A stretch of DNA of 64,000 bases. Source: Porphyra umbilicalis (taxonomy: Eukaryota; Rhodophyta; Bangiophyceae; Bangiales; Bangiaceae). The translations under genes and the position numbers were made by a program. The stretch's first letter is position 1. Every line of letters starts with the position of its first letter. The DNA lies in NCBI GenBank assembly GCA_002049455.2, contig KV918765.1, positions 310,001 through 374,000 on the forward strand, given 5' to 3'. The notes under the pieces are model-generated. The model searched no databases, was not told where the DNA came from, and was given only the letters and a program-made list of their open reading frames with translations. This document shows positions 21,274-32,167 of the stretch, one piece after another.

Positions 21274-22236
21274 TCAAGCTAGGACGCTTCTAAAACGGCA
21301 CCCGCAGCGGCCGCCATAAGACCCCCACCTCCACAGCAAAATTCCGAACGCCTGCTCAATGTAAATGCGCAGCGACGAGAGGGAGAATTTGAATGCGTCT
21401 CGCCAACGGTCACCTCGGCCACCGCCCGGCCAGGGAACTGCCAGCAGCTCACTGGAAGCATGCGCCTCGACCGCTGCAATGCAGTGTCCGTCACGAGTCA
21501 TGGAACGTGCGAGGGCGCTCCCACGATCCAAAAGTGACCGACCCAGACCTGTTCCCGAGAACGCGGTCGAGTCATGTACGGAGCTGGGGCTGGTACAAGC
21601 CATCCAGCCAAATTTGTAGTCGGATTCACAGATGGCTTGGGTGTTGAGAGCATAAAAGCCATTCCTCGAGTAGTAATATGCCACATGCGGAACGTCCGTG
21701 GGCAGCTACAGCTCCTGCTCGATGGTAATCCCATCGAGAGCCCCATAGACGTTGTAGAACGGGGAGTTACGGCAACCCTGCAAGTCAGAGGCGTAGCTCC
21801 TCCGTAGGGTAGAGTTCTCCATCTGGTAGTCCAGATCTCAAATAGGGGACGAGCTTACCGCAAATATCACATCCCGCAACGCGCGGTAGACGGTAGGAGA
21901 GTGAACACCCAGGGCGGCGCCGATGTCAATGTAGCTCCCACCGCCCAGATTTCTAAGCGCAATCGCTGTCCGCACATCGGGTGGCACGCCCAGCCGAGAA
22001 AGACCAGGCCGCAAAATGTCAACGAGGTCACAAAAAGCCCCAAGGGGCATGCGCTTAGCTCGATGAAAATTGCTCCCGTACTTTGCTTGTACATCAGCGA
22101 AAGAGACACGGACGGGGGTGTAGTACCGCGGAGGGGAAAAAATGCCTCTCTGGGTATACACGGCGCCCCCTACTGTCGTGACAAACTGACCATAGCGCAG
22201 GATGGATGCAGGGTCCAAGGCGACAACCCGCCTCAC
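21274..22236 (-). pseudogene. PIF/Harbinger transposase, one intron, in-frame stop
   Basis: The exons are 22236-21859 and 21777-21274. The 81-bp intron has GCG|GTAAGC and CTTGCAG|GG borders and keeps phase 0. Exon 1 carries an HTH-like region (GAALGVHSPTVYRALRDVIFA). Exon 2 carries the core: D in YGALDGITIEQ, HDSTAF, a degraded second-D region (RDGHCIAA), and E in RIYIEQAFGILLWRWG. A TAG at 21706-21708 interrupts the core soon after the first Asp, so the copy is dead unless read through. It belongs to a different Harbinger lineage from the one at 6272-7534, which is intronless and has a different E motif. The true start is uncertain because the frame opens with GTG. Confidence 0.75.
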
Positions 22237-22239
22237 GCG

Positions 22240-22903
22240 TGAGAAATCTGTGGGGAAGGTGACAGCACGCGCGCCGGCCTAGAACGTGGGCTTCATCCGC
22301 CGGGGGACGTCGACGGTGCGTGAAGGTAAGGCCGGGCTATAAATTGATATTTTGATGGTGTATTAGAAACGAACGCTCTCCGGGCCCGCGTGTTTCTTTC
22401 GCAGCGGTTTCGGCGTTATATTGGCGTTATGCCAAGCGACGTTGGAGTCTGCGAACGGGCTTCAGTGAGATTGTTTCGTGCGGTTACATCGAGAACTAAT
22501 ATGGGGGCTACAGTTAACCTCAATATATCTGATTTGGAAATACCTAGGGATTGACTCTCAGAATTCGGGATCAATGCTCCCCCCAACAAAAAGAGTCAGC
22601 AATCAGGAGGGGCCGCGGCCGCATTGGCGTGGACGCTCCGCCGACGAGAACGACGTGGCTGTCGTCACGCGCCTCGCCACGTCCCTGAGCAGGCGACGGC
22701 TGGGGCCGGACGAGGAGGCGGGTTTGAGCGCGGCCACCGCCTCGCGGTGGAGGCGGCGGAGGTCGACGGCGCCACGGCGAGAGCGCTGCGGGTGCTGCCG
22801 CCGCGCGCCGCCGCCACCTGTGCCGACAGCCGACGCGCAGCCGCCGGAGCCGCCTGACCCCTTGCCGTCGCACCGGCCCTCACCATCGGGCGAGGGGTCG
22901 CCC
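22240..22903. other. Flank between Harbinger remnant and LTR
   Basis: Balanced composition to about 22600 gives way to GC-rich sequence (22600-22900) with spurious frames in both directions. No gene is supported. The last bases before the LTR do not match the bases after the partner LTR, so no target duplication is seen. Confidence 0.4.
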
Positions 22904-23299
22904 TGAGGTATTAATAACGTTAGTGCAATTACCAGTGTACTGAGACCGACTGAAGCCAAGCAATAAAGCGAGTTCTATCGCCGTCGCGGCGAGGAAGAAA
23001 GACCTTTTGTTGAAGGGCATCCGATGAAGAGCCGGGTGGTTCCCACGACGGCGACCCCGGACCCACGGTGATTTAATACAAACGAGGGCACCGGTCGATC
23101 GACCGTCCGATCACAAGCGATCGTAATGAGTGCCGGCAGACAGATAAGACAGGCAAGCAAACAAACAATAAAAAATAAACAATGCGGAAGTAACCCCCCA
23201 AAGGGCGTGCCACAAGCCGAGTCACACAAATCCGTGGATTCGGCCAGTCAAGGGGGCTACTCGTGGCCAATTGCCAATTGAGAGCAGAGATATGCTACA
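22904..23299 (-). repeat. 3' LTR of the minus-strand Ty3 element
   Basis: The LTR is 396 bp, TG...CA bounded, beginning TGAGGTATTAATAACG and ending TTGCTACA-like on the plus strand. It is identical in length to the copy at 32190-32585, with about 20 differences. An AATAAAAAATAAA run inside is a possible processing signal. Confidence 0.9.
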
Positions 23300-24004
23300 T
23301 ACCTCGAACGCGAGATTCGAACCATCCCGGTGAGATCCGAGGATGGTGAAACCCGATTGGGCGATCGCGGCCTCTTACGGGCCCGCGCGGGCGCAACCGC
23401 CCAGGCGGCGGGAGCCGTGGGGGGCGCGCCGCCCAGTCCCGATTGGGGGGAGGTGGCGGGTCGCCGTCGTCGGTCGCGACCGTCCGGCCACGCACGCGTG
23501 GGCGTGGGTGGCGGGCAGCTGGCGCTGCGGGTCCGATCGGCGCTTGCGCGTGCGCGCGCCCGCGCCGGCGGGTCGGCGTCGGCGTAGGCGTGGGGGCCAG
23601 GCGGCCGGTTGACGGGCGACGAGCGTCGGGGTTGAGACCCGTTGATGTGCAGGTGCGTCGTGCAACGCGTGTTGGGGCGACCGTCGTCGGCGCCGAGTGG
23701 CGCCTCCTTCGTCGGGGTTTTGACTACCCCGACGACACGGCGAAAGCCGAGACGCGGGTCCGTGTTATCGAAAGTGGGGGTGGGGTTCGCACCTCATGAC
23801 CGGTTACCACCGAGTCGTGCGCGCGGTGCAGCACTTGCTGGGTGGTCATCGTCGTTGCCGGCAGGCGCCGACCTCGTCGGGGTGTTGACTACCTTGGCGA
23901 CGAGGCGAAAGCCGGGGTGCGGGTCCGCGTTGTGTCGGCACGGAGCCATCCCGTGTCTTCGTGCTCACGCACAGGTCGCGGCCTAACGGCAAGGTTGAGT
24001 AGGG
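23300..24004. other. GC-rich internal region of the Ty3 element with diverged direct repeats
   Basis: Two related segments near 23680-23770 and 23845-23940 share CGCCGAC/GCGCC, CTCGTCGGGG, TTGACTACC, GGCGAAAGCCG and GCGGGTCCG words. This is a diverged tandem duplication ~165 bp apart. No polypurine tract typical of Ty3 elements is obvious next to the 3' LTR. No gene is supported here. Confidence 0.45.
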
Positions 24005-26379
24005 GTGCGCCACCGTGAGGTGGCAAACCGCGAGGTTGCGGACCCGGTGAGTGTGGGTTTGCGCTGGGTGGGGGGGGGCGGCGCGCACGGTGGTGACGGG
24101 GGCAAGCGCGGCAAGCGCGGCAAGCCCGGCGGCTATGGCGGCAAGGGCGGCAAGCGCGGCAAGCCCTGTGGCTACGGCAGCAAGGGCGGCAATCGCGGCA
24201 AGCCCGGCGGCTACGGCGGCAAGGGCGACAAGCGCGGCTAGTTCGGCGGCGACGGCGGCAAGGGCGGCACGCGCGACAAGCCCGGCGAGTTCGGCGGCGA
24301 CGGCGGAAAGGGCGGCACGCGCGGCAATCCCGGCGAGCCCGGCAGCGACGGCGGCAAGGGCGGCCCGCGCGGCAAGCCCGGCGGCGAAAGCCAGGGCAAA
24401 CACCCCCGAACGGCCAACGCTATGGCGGACTCGGCCGCGATGGCGGTGGACGTCGGCGTTGCCGATGGCGGGGTGGTCATCGACGGGGCGCATGCCGCCG
24501 CGGGGGGCCATTCGCAAGTGGATTGTTTCACGGACCCGGAGGTCTTCCGCCAGTTTAGGCCTCGCGGCTCGTACTACGCACACGCGGAACCTGTGGAGGT
24601 GGTTGCTGGGGTCCCGCGGGTCACCGACAACCGTCTGTATGACATGTGCGTGAGCAACCGCGCTCGTGCGCACACGCGTCGTGTCTACGCGCATTACGAG
24701 GCGTTGCCCGCCTTCGTTGACGGGATGGTGCAAGCCGGGTTGCCGGACCACGCGGGCGACCGCGTGGCCGAGGTCCATGGGGACCCGTACTTTGGGAACC
24801 AGGGCCCCCAGCGTCGTGTGTACGAGGTGATGTCATTTTGCAACGAGGTCGTGCGCTACCAAGTGCCCTTGCACCCGTTCCACCGCTTGGTGTACGCCAA
24901 TGCGCTTCTGTTCCCTGTGAAGGGTACAGAGACGATCGAGGCGGCGGCCAACTCGTTTTGCCGCCTGTTGCGCAACTGGCCGAAGGCCGTCTTCCTCAAG
25001 CGGGCTCTCGCCGAGGACCTTTCGGTCCCGTTCGGGCACGACTCCGGCCTGGAGCCGTACCTCGAGCAGCTCGCGCTGGTGAAGCACGAGGAGAACGACA
25101 ACATCGAGGACGATCGCAGTCCGCGTGTCACCGGGTTGCCGAACCCCTTCCGGTTGCCCATGTTCCCATCTTACCACCGTCCGGCAGCCGACACGCGCTT
25201 CTTTCGCGGTCGCGAGTTGATGCCCACCGCGTGGGCGGCTGGTTTTCTCCATGCGCCACTGACGTTCGACTTGTCCCGTAGGCTTCCGCCTATCTCGGCA
25301 TGGGAGCCTCACACGGGGTTGTGGGTGGCGACCCCCGTAGTGGTCTCGTACCTGGCGGACGGGTTGCGCAACGCCTACAGCTCAGTCTGGCAGGAGGTGT
25401 ACTCCGAGTACTACTGCAACTTAGTTGCGGCGTGAGTTCACACACTGCAGGATGACAAGCTCTTCGTCCACTTGGACGATAGGACACTTCGTCATTTCGA
25501 CGCGTTGGATACGTCCAAGTTGAAGGACGCGCCCGACGGCGAAGCCAAGTACGTCTTGTACGGAAAGATGCGTCAGGCCGTGACGGCGTATCCTGGCTGA
25601 AGGTCCTTAAGGACGTTGTCTGGCGCGACCAAGACTCCGGGGAAGCCCGTCAGGTGCGGGTCACGGTCGACCCGACCAAGGAGCACGGCTGTTGCCTTCG
25701 CCACCCTCGTGTCGATTTCGACTGGGCGTTGGACCCGAACGCGCCACTCCCGATGGCTCGAATCACTTCGAGCCATCCCGGGGTGTGGCGTCGTGGTCGT
25801 GGAAACTGGGCTCACGCCTTTGGCGACGCCCGAGAGGGCCGCTACCGCCCGCGTTCGCCGCGGCGCGATCGCTCGCCGTCTCCGCCCTGGGCAGTGGATG
25901 CCACTTGGCCGACTCGCGCGTCTTCCTCCGCGGCGGTTGCCTTGTTTGGGTCGGCGCGCGCGCGCGATGTACGCGCTCGCGCGCCCCGTGGGGCAGCCTT
26001 GTCGGCGGTGGCTAACGCCTGGGTCGAGCAGATCGCGGGCCTGCGGACCGCTGTTGAGCGCGCGGACGGACGGGGTGTCGAGTCGGCTTTGTCCATTATT
26101 GGACAGGCCGTGGCTCGTGCCGTTGACGGCGATGCCAACTACGGGCGATTCGCCCAGCACCTCGGGGCTATCCAGCCAGAGGAGGAGTCTACGCCGGCGC
26201 GCTTCAACGCGCAAATCATACTTGGTCGTCGGACCCACGAGGGCGGAGGCCCATCGACGGGGGCTCCGCACTCGGCGCGCAACACGCGTGCGCGTAGTGT
26301 CTCGCAGGAGTCGGTGGCCAGTGTCGGCGCGAGCCGCGATTCACGCCAGGACTCGCGTCGTCGTGACGAGGAGGAGTAG
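24005..26379 (+). pseudogene. Antisense accessory ORF of the Ty3 element, function unknown
   Basis: This frame runs opposite to gag-pol between the chromodomain ORF and the 3' LTR. The best-defined part starts at the ATG at 24422 and gives 337 residues to a TGA at 25433. The same frame continues without a stop (VHTLQDDKLFVHLDDRTLRH onward) to about 25596. There a one-base shift moves to the frame ending at 26379 (rich in Arg/Ala/Ser, ending SRRRDEEE). Repaired, this is ~650 residues. Upstream of 24422 the frame is open back to a TAG at 24239 and reads as Gly-rich collagen-like repeats. I recognise no domain. Balanced amino-acid use over 24600-25600 (VYAHYEALPAFV, RNWPKAVFLKRALAEDL) argues that it once encoded protein. 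Confidence 0.6.
24070..24410 (+). repeat. GGC-AAG rich tandem repeat (Gly-Lys / collagen-like)
   Basis: Units such as GGCAAGGGCGGCAAGCGC repeat every 12-30 bp. They translate in the antisense-ORF frame as GGKGGKRGKPGGY and GEPGSDGGKGG motifs, and as polyalanine in another frame. Confidence 0.75.
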
Positions 26380-26520
26380 CGAGGTTCACTGTTCAGTGAT
26401 TTGCTCGGTTGACCCCGGCGGGGGGGTGGGGTTGCCAATGTCGAGGGCTTACGCCTTTTAGGGTGTTGATGTTTCTTCGTCTTGTGGTTGTTTGTCGTTT
26501 GACATGTTTGTATCCACTTC

Positions 26521-27480
26521 TCAGTTTTTCTGTTTATCGTCATAGCGATGAAGGAAGTGACAGGCCATCATGGCCCATGTTGTGGGATTTGTATCTCTTG
26601 CGTCTGCTGATACAAGCACTTCGTACTCGAAACATGCGCGTATGGCAGTAGCGTACCAACTGGTGTTGGTGCATTGTGGTATGACCACGGTTGCTTCCTC
26701 TGTGGTTGTCACCAAGCGTCGATGGACTGAGTCCAAGTGTTGTACCGGAGGTACCAGAAACCCGTTGGGGAGCACTTGTACAGAGGGATCGCTCCCGATC
26801 AGTGTCGCCTGCGTGGAATTCGGCCACACATATGTGTACGGGCCGTAAACACGGTTCAGCCGAGGAAAATGCCGCAAGGCAAGTTGGGGATCATAAGCAA
26901 AGTTGCGCGTCATGGACGGCAGAGTGGACTTGAGCCACGCGACAGGAATTACTTCCTTAATTGCGACGGCTGTACTTGACTCTGTCCACGAGACGTCGGC
27001 ATGGATAACTCCGTCACCGGTAACAGGGACATGTTGGATAGTGGGTATCCACGTGGAGTCCATGACGATGTTGGCCACGGTTGTGAGCCCGGCCTGTCGG
27101 CGACTTCGTCGCGTTGGCGTTTGCCACTCGTACCCCGGTACATGCTTATTCTTCTGTCGAAGGAAACGCACCACCAGGTTGCGGGGGAGGTTCTCCAGGG
27201 GTTCCCAGGTGTCGTCCTTCGACCCGTAGTCGAACCAGCGCACCTTAGCGCTATAGCTGACACCCGTCTGGCGTAAGCCTAGGAATTTGTCGATCACATA
27301 CTCATCGGCAGTTGCCGGGGGTGACTTGCGTTGGTCTAGACCATCTAGCAGGGGGTGTGGAACCGTGTCCGTCGTCGTTGGACGAGGGGCTGGGGTGACA
27401 TGGTCACTGCTGACACGTTTTTCCTCGCCGTCAATGTCAATGACAAACGTGGAGGCGTCCGCGTCTGCGTCAATGACCAC
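26521..27480 (-). pseudogene. Chromodomain and C-terminal tail of Ty3 polyprotein
   Basis: This is in the same frame as the integrase segment upstream but separated from it by a TAA at 27607-27609 and a TGA near 27482. About 55-110 residues in lies a chromodomain (SAKVRWFDYGSKDDTWEPLENL). This module targets chromovirus integration to modified histone H3 in heterochromatin. It is followed by a basic RRSRRQ stretch and about 190 residues (to HRYDDKQKN) with no domain I recognise, a longer tail than chromoviruses usually carry. The frame ends 141 bp from the convergent antisense ORF. Confidence 0.8.
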
Positions 27481-27606
27481 GAAGGGTCAGATGGCTTTGC
27501 TTTGCAGCTTGTTTTGCCGATCGTGGTTGGTTGTATGTACGTAGTCGACGATCTTGACGTCCGCATTGCGGGTTGCGACCCGATGGTCGAAGTTACGTTG
27601 GTAACG

Positions 27607-29124
27607 TTATTGCGTCTTACGAAAGGCCTCGACTACGATGGGGATCTGCTTGCGCAGGCGGGCCATGAACTCGCGTTTGCGAGCTAGGGGTGACCCGTCC
27701 TTGAACTTTCCCTTACTGGTAAGCGGAGTGCCCGGGGGCAAGTTGCGAACCGTGAGGTTGGGGATCCGCCTTGGGATAACGAGCTCAAATGGGGCGATGC
27801 CCGTCGACCGATGTGGCTGGCTATTATACGCCATGGTGATTACCGGGAGTAGCTCATCCCATCGTGATGGGTCGTCGACGACGTAGTGTCGCAGCTGAGT
27901 AGCCATGGTACGGTTGTACCGTTCAACTTGCTCATTGGTTTGGGGATGATACGCCGTGGTGCGAACCGTTTCAATGCCAAGCATTTTCATCACAGCGATG
28001 AAGAAGTTCGACATGAACTGGGGCCCTTGGTCCGATAGGATCCGGTCCGGTGGCCCGTAGGCTGACACCCACGCGTCGATGATGGCTGACGCCACGGACA
28101 TGGCCTTGATTCGCCGCAAGGCGACGCACTTGGTGAGCTTGGCGAAGCGGTCGGTGATAACCAAGATGAAGCGGTTGCCCTTCTTGGAGGCTGGGATGGG
28201 CCCAAAGATGTCAACGGACAGCTCTGTGAGAGGCTCGGTAGCCTGAAACAGGGTCAAGGGCGTGGTGTGTCGCCGCAAGGCGAGGCGATTATGCGCACAC
28301 GTTGTGCATTTGGTGATGGTCGAATGAATATCCGTCACCATTGAAGGCCAGTAGTATGCCTTACGCATTGTGTAATACATCCGGTTCATACCAGGATGGG
28401 CGGCCACGGTTGCGTGGTGCTCGAGGGTCAACGCGCGTTCGCGTAGAGACTTTGTAATAACCAGTTGATTGCCGTAAGGCGCACGGCGGTACAGAGCGTG
28501 ATGCTCATCGCGGAAGCAGGCCTTGGCCGTTCCGCGCCCCACGCGAGTGGACATCTCGACGCAGAAGGCGTCTGTTTGTTGTGCTTCGACAACATCGTCG
28601 AACTTTACCGGTTCCGGTGTGTCGGTACCCGTGTACCTCCCCGTCCTTAAGCCGTTGGCCGTCTCGGCCAATGCCAGACAAGGTATATCATCATGGATAT
28701 CTTCTGGCGGCGCCACCGTAGAGGCGCGCGACAGGAAGTCGGGCAAGTGGTGCGAAGCACCTGGTTTATAAACCATATCGAATGTGTATTCGGAGAGGCG
28801 AAGTCGCCATCGCATCAAGCGTCCGCTTGAGTCGGTCGTGCTGTAGATCCATCTAAGTGCTTGGTGATCCGTTCGGATGAGGAACCGTTGTCCGCCGAGG
28901 AAGTGCCTCAACTTGAGGACAGCCAATACGACGCCGAGGCATTCTCGCTCCGTTGTGGAGTAGTTTTGCTCTGCAGCAGTGAGTCCTCGGCTCCAATATC
29001 CGACAGGATGAAGCAGTTCGCTCGGTTCCTCCTGGAGGAGGGTACAACCAGCTTGGTCGGCGCATGCGTCAACGTCACGACGAGCTTCCGATTGGCCTTT
29101 GGCAAGGCAAGTACCGGTGGGCAC
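27607..29124 (-). pseudogene. RNase H and integrase region of Ty3 polyprotein
   Basis: The segment begins inside RNase H (YWSRGLTAAEQNYSTTERECL, then LIRTDHQALRWI). It continues through a linker to an HHCC-type region (HHATVAAHPGMNRMYY, CTTCAHN) and the DDE core: D in SVDIFGPI, D in ILSDQGPQF, E in NEQVERYNRTM. A GPY/F-type C-terminus follows (APFELV, then the PLTSKGKFKDGSPL region). All catalytic integrase residues are present. The first ~27 residues are out of register with the upstream segment, so a frameshift separates RT/RNase H from this part. It ends at a TAA. Confidence 0.88.
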
Positions 29125-29666
29125 AACAGTGCGTTTCGAAGGTCCTCGAATGCGGCAATAGCCACGTCCGTTGGTGGTGGTAGATCCGGTGGGAGCTCGG
29201 CCTTAGTCAGGGCGTTCAGGGGCTTTGCTCGTTTGACCTTGTTGATCTGATCGGCGATGATCTGCCGTTTGAACGGCCCGGTCCGGTAGGGTTGGGCCCG
29301 TATGGGCAGAGCGTCGGGAGGAGTGACGATGGCGTTCTCCGCAGCACGGATGACGCCAAGGGTTCCATCCCACATAGACGAATGCGTCTTAAGCATGTCT
29401 CGAATCTGCTTGTGATGGTACTTGGGTGCCTCACTGAGGTCGAGGTCCTCGAGTAGTTCACGACTCGCGTCGTCCGATGAGTTATCGGGTCCATCCTTTG
29501 GATTGTTGTCATACAGGACGGCGGAAAGCATCGGCCCTTGGTAGGGTTCTGCGAATCCCAAGGTTGAGTTCCTGCGAACAATGACTTGGTCCTTGCCGAA
29601 GTTGCATAACTTGACCAAGAATGGTTCTTCCGGTTTGACGATGGCGATGCCGCGGGCGACTGCCAT
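28908..29666 (-). pseudogene. RT segment of Ty3 polyprotein with the catalytic core deleted
   Basis: The first ~143 residues are the usual spacer leading into reverse transcriptase (IRAQPYRTGPFKRQIIADQINK). At about 29237 the sequence jumps directly to the region that normally follows the palm and thumb (KRAKPLNALTKAELP, then FEDLRNALLCPPVLALP). The fingers, the FGLTNAP block and the YLDD box are absent. A frameshift after PVLALPKANRKLVV then leads into RNase H in another frame. The segment is in frame with the protease segment but separated by a TAA at 29685. Confidence 0.85.
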
Positions 29667-29684
29667 GGACTTGTGTCAGAACAA

Positions 29685-30308
29685 TCAAATGTTCGGTGTG
29701 ATCGTCACCATGCCCGGGGTGTCGCACGTGGCCATGATCCACTCCTCCTTGTGTCCGTTGACACGCACCTGCTTGCAGGCTCGAACCCGAGCGGGTCTAT
29801 CTTGCCAGTGGCGGTCCCACGCGCTGTCGCTAAGATAAGCTAAGATCGGCGTTGGCCGAGGTAGTTCCTCCGTGCAGTGCACGTGCTCTGGCCAGACGAT
29901 CTTGCGCATGCGCGGCAAGATGCCCTCGATGTTTTGTTCCATGAACTCGGTGCCAAGAATGCACGGAACTGACAAGTTGTCGGAAACGAGGAATCGGTCA
30001 AATTGACGCACACCTCCGGTGTCTACATACAGATGTATGGCATAATTCGTCACGAGACGATTGTTGTTTGCATCTCGGATGCGCGGAAGCGTGGTCAACT
30101 CTTCGGCGTAAGCCATCCAGTTCGCAGGGAGAACATTAGTTCGCACTATGTTCACCCCGGCGCCCGTGTCTAAGACAGGGCGGCAACTTCGCATTACGCG
30201 CAGGCATGGGCCTAACGTGGCTGCGATCTCGTAGTGCCGAAGGGCACGACGTAAGTGTCTTGTCACCGTACGCTTTCGCGTTCCGCAGGGCAATCCCAAG
30301 TCAGGCAC
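29685..30308 (-). pseudogene. Aspartic protease region of Ty3 polyprotein
   Basis: This is a retropepsin-like domain with the active-site motif VLDTGAGVNIVR, followed by DANNNRLVTNYAIHLYV and the flap-to-hydrophobic segment VPCILGTEFMEQ. It processes the Gag-Pol polyprotein in virus-like particles. It lies in the -1 frame relative to gag, and its open frame overlaps the gag end, consistent with ribosomal frameshifting. It ends at a premature TAA before RT. Confidence 0.85.
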
Positions 30309-30313
30309 CCGGC

Positions 30314-31959
30314 CTAGGCGTTTTTCGAGTCGTCCACGGCGTCGGCCGGATGTTCGATCTCGTCTTCTTCGACGTTACCGTCAGCAAGGGCATGAACGCC
30401 GATAGGCAGTTGGCGACGCTCGCGAGGGCGATATGGCTCGGCACGTTGTGCGGCGAAGTGCCCCAGCTTGTTACAGTTGTAACAAATGTCAGCCCGATTG
30501 GCTTGAGGGACGGCGGCCCGAGCGGGCGGCGGGGTACGAACCGGTGTGAACGGTCGTTCCGTTGTCGTCAGCTGGTCTTGTGTCGCGTAAGCGACTTTGA
30601 TCGCCGTTGGGCGGGTAATCTTGAGTTGCAAACGCAACTTGTTAGTACCGTCCCAGTACATCTGGGCGGTGGCGACCGTCTCGGACAGGGTTCGGTCGGG
30701 GAACTGGTCGTTCAGGACCCGGACGTGCGCTTGCACAAGGTCCGAAAGACCAGTGATGAAGACGTCCTTAACGTCTTGGATGTCGAACAAACCGTTCAGG
30801 AGGTCGCATTGTGTTTCCACGCGGTGACCAAAGGCCGTGGGCGCCTCGTTGTCTTGTTGCTTCATCGTAATGATGTCTTGTTAGGCGTTCGCCATAGTTG
30901 CGTGCGTCGCATACTTCGAAAGAAGCCAGTTGACGGCATCTCCGTATGTACGGATGGCATAACGCTTACGTCCGAGGGTGCTGTTAAGCGCGCCGGAGAA
31001 GGCCATCTTGGCGCTGCCGGCTAGTCGAAAGACCATAAGCGGAAGGGCTTGACCGTGCGTCAGCCCAGCCGCGTCGCACGCGCGGCGAAAGGTCGTCAAG
31101 AACGTGAAGATGCCCAAGGGAAGGGCTCCCGTGAATGGCTGTTGCCCATGGAACGCTCCGTCCAAACGTTTGTTGAGACGGTGCGACCGCTGTGCCTCTT
31201 TAGGCGTACACGTCAGTTGACGGCGGATCAGGAAGTACGTCCTGCAGTCCAGGAGTGTCTTGAAGCGGCTATTAGCCGGGCGGATCACCTTGATCCTATC
31301 GGCTTTTTCGAGTCGCTCCTTCCATTTGGTGAGGGTCGCGGGGCGCTTGCGCGCGGCCGCGTCCGACTCGCTCGAGCTGTCGCTCGGCGAGGACCCACTT
31401 GGGGGCGACGGCGGGCCTGGCGGCCCGTGGCCATCGTCCGAAGAGGACCTGTCCGTCGCGTTGGGGTTGTCGTCGTCTGAAGACGTCGGACTTGACCCAG
31501 AGGCGGAATCGTCGGAAGATGAGGAAGGCGCGGCGTTAGCCGGATCTTCCTTGCGGACGGACTTGTCTTTAGTCACCTTGCTCGTCTTCTTGACATTCTT
31601 GGTCTTGTCGCCCGACTGGCGGCGAGACTGAGCCTCACGGCGTTCCTCCTCGTGGGAGTCGACCTTGCGCAGGGCCTCGACGTCGTCGACCAACTTGTCA
31701 TTAGCTCGCGCCAGAGACTCGTTAGTCTGTTCTTGGGCCGTTAGGCGTCGCTGAAGTGCTTCAACGGCAGCCTTCAGGCTCTCCACCACCTACATCTGTC
31801 AGAGGCGGCTTGATCCGCAGGGATGGGAGAAGTTGGAGCACCGTCCGTCGGGGCGTCGGAGGCGGCAGGAGTGCCTTGTCCCGCGCCCAGCGGCCGGTAG
31901 CCAGCTGGCAACTTGCCGTCTCTGGCTCGCCGAGTTCCGTCGGTACCACCAGTAGACAT
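30314..31959 (-). pseudogene. Gag of the minus-strand Ty3 element
   Basis: A likely start is the ATG at 31959 (MSTGGTDGTRRA). A frameshift near 31795 moves to the frame that continues VESLKAAVEALQRRL, a coiled coil. A Ser/Asp-rich linker and the capsid region (GIFTFLTTFRRACDAAG, YGDAVNWLLSKYAT) follow. A TAA at 30881 interrupts it, after which the capsid end and nucleocapsid continue in frame to the TAG at 30314. The single zinc knuckle CYNCNKLGHFAAQR has Arg where the fourth ligand Cys should be (codon 30443-30445, CGT rather than TGT). It is therefore a dead copy. Confidence 0.85.
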
Positions 31960-32167
31960 ACTGGGACCTGAATAAAGTGTTCCGAGTTGGCTTACGCGCT
32001 GCGCGCCAACGTCGAAGATCTCAACCGTGATGCCCCCGGCACCACGCCCACAAGTCGATGGCTTACGCCCCGCGCGCCAAGCGACCGTTTTGACACCGTC
32101 ACAATGCCACAAGGCAGCGAGAAGGTTCTCGGGAACACCGTGCCGCGAGGCACGGTGAAGGCGAGGG

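Noticed and set aside
23310-23335. GGTTCGAATC B-box-like word beside the 3' LTR
   Set aside because: Flanking bases do not form a T-stem and no A box lies at the right distance.
24051-24778. Long Ala-rich plus frame (24051-24653) and His/Arg minus frame (to 23846)
   Set aside because: They are shadows of the GGC-AAG tandem repeat and of the antisense ORF.
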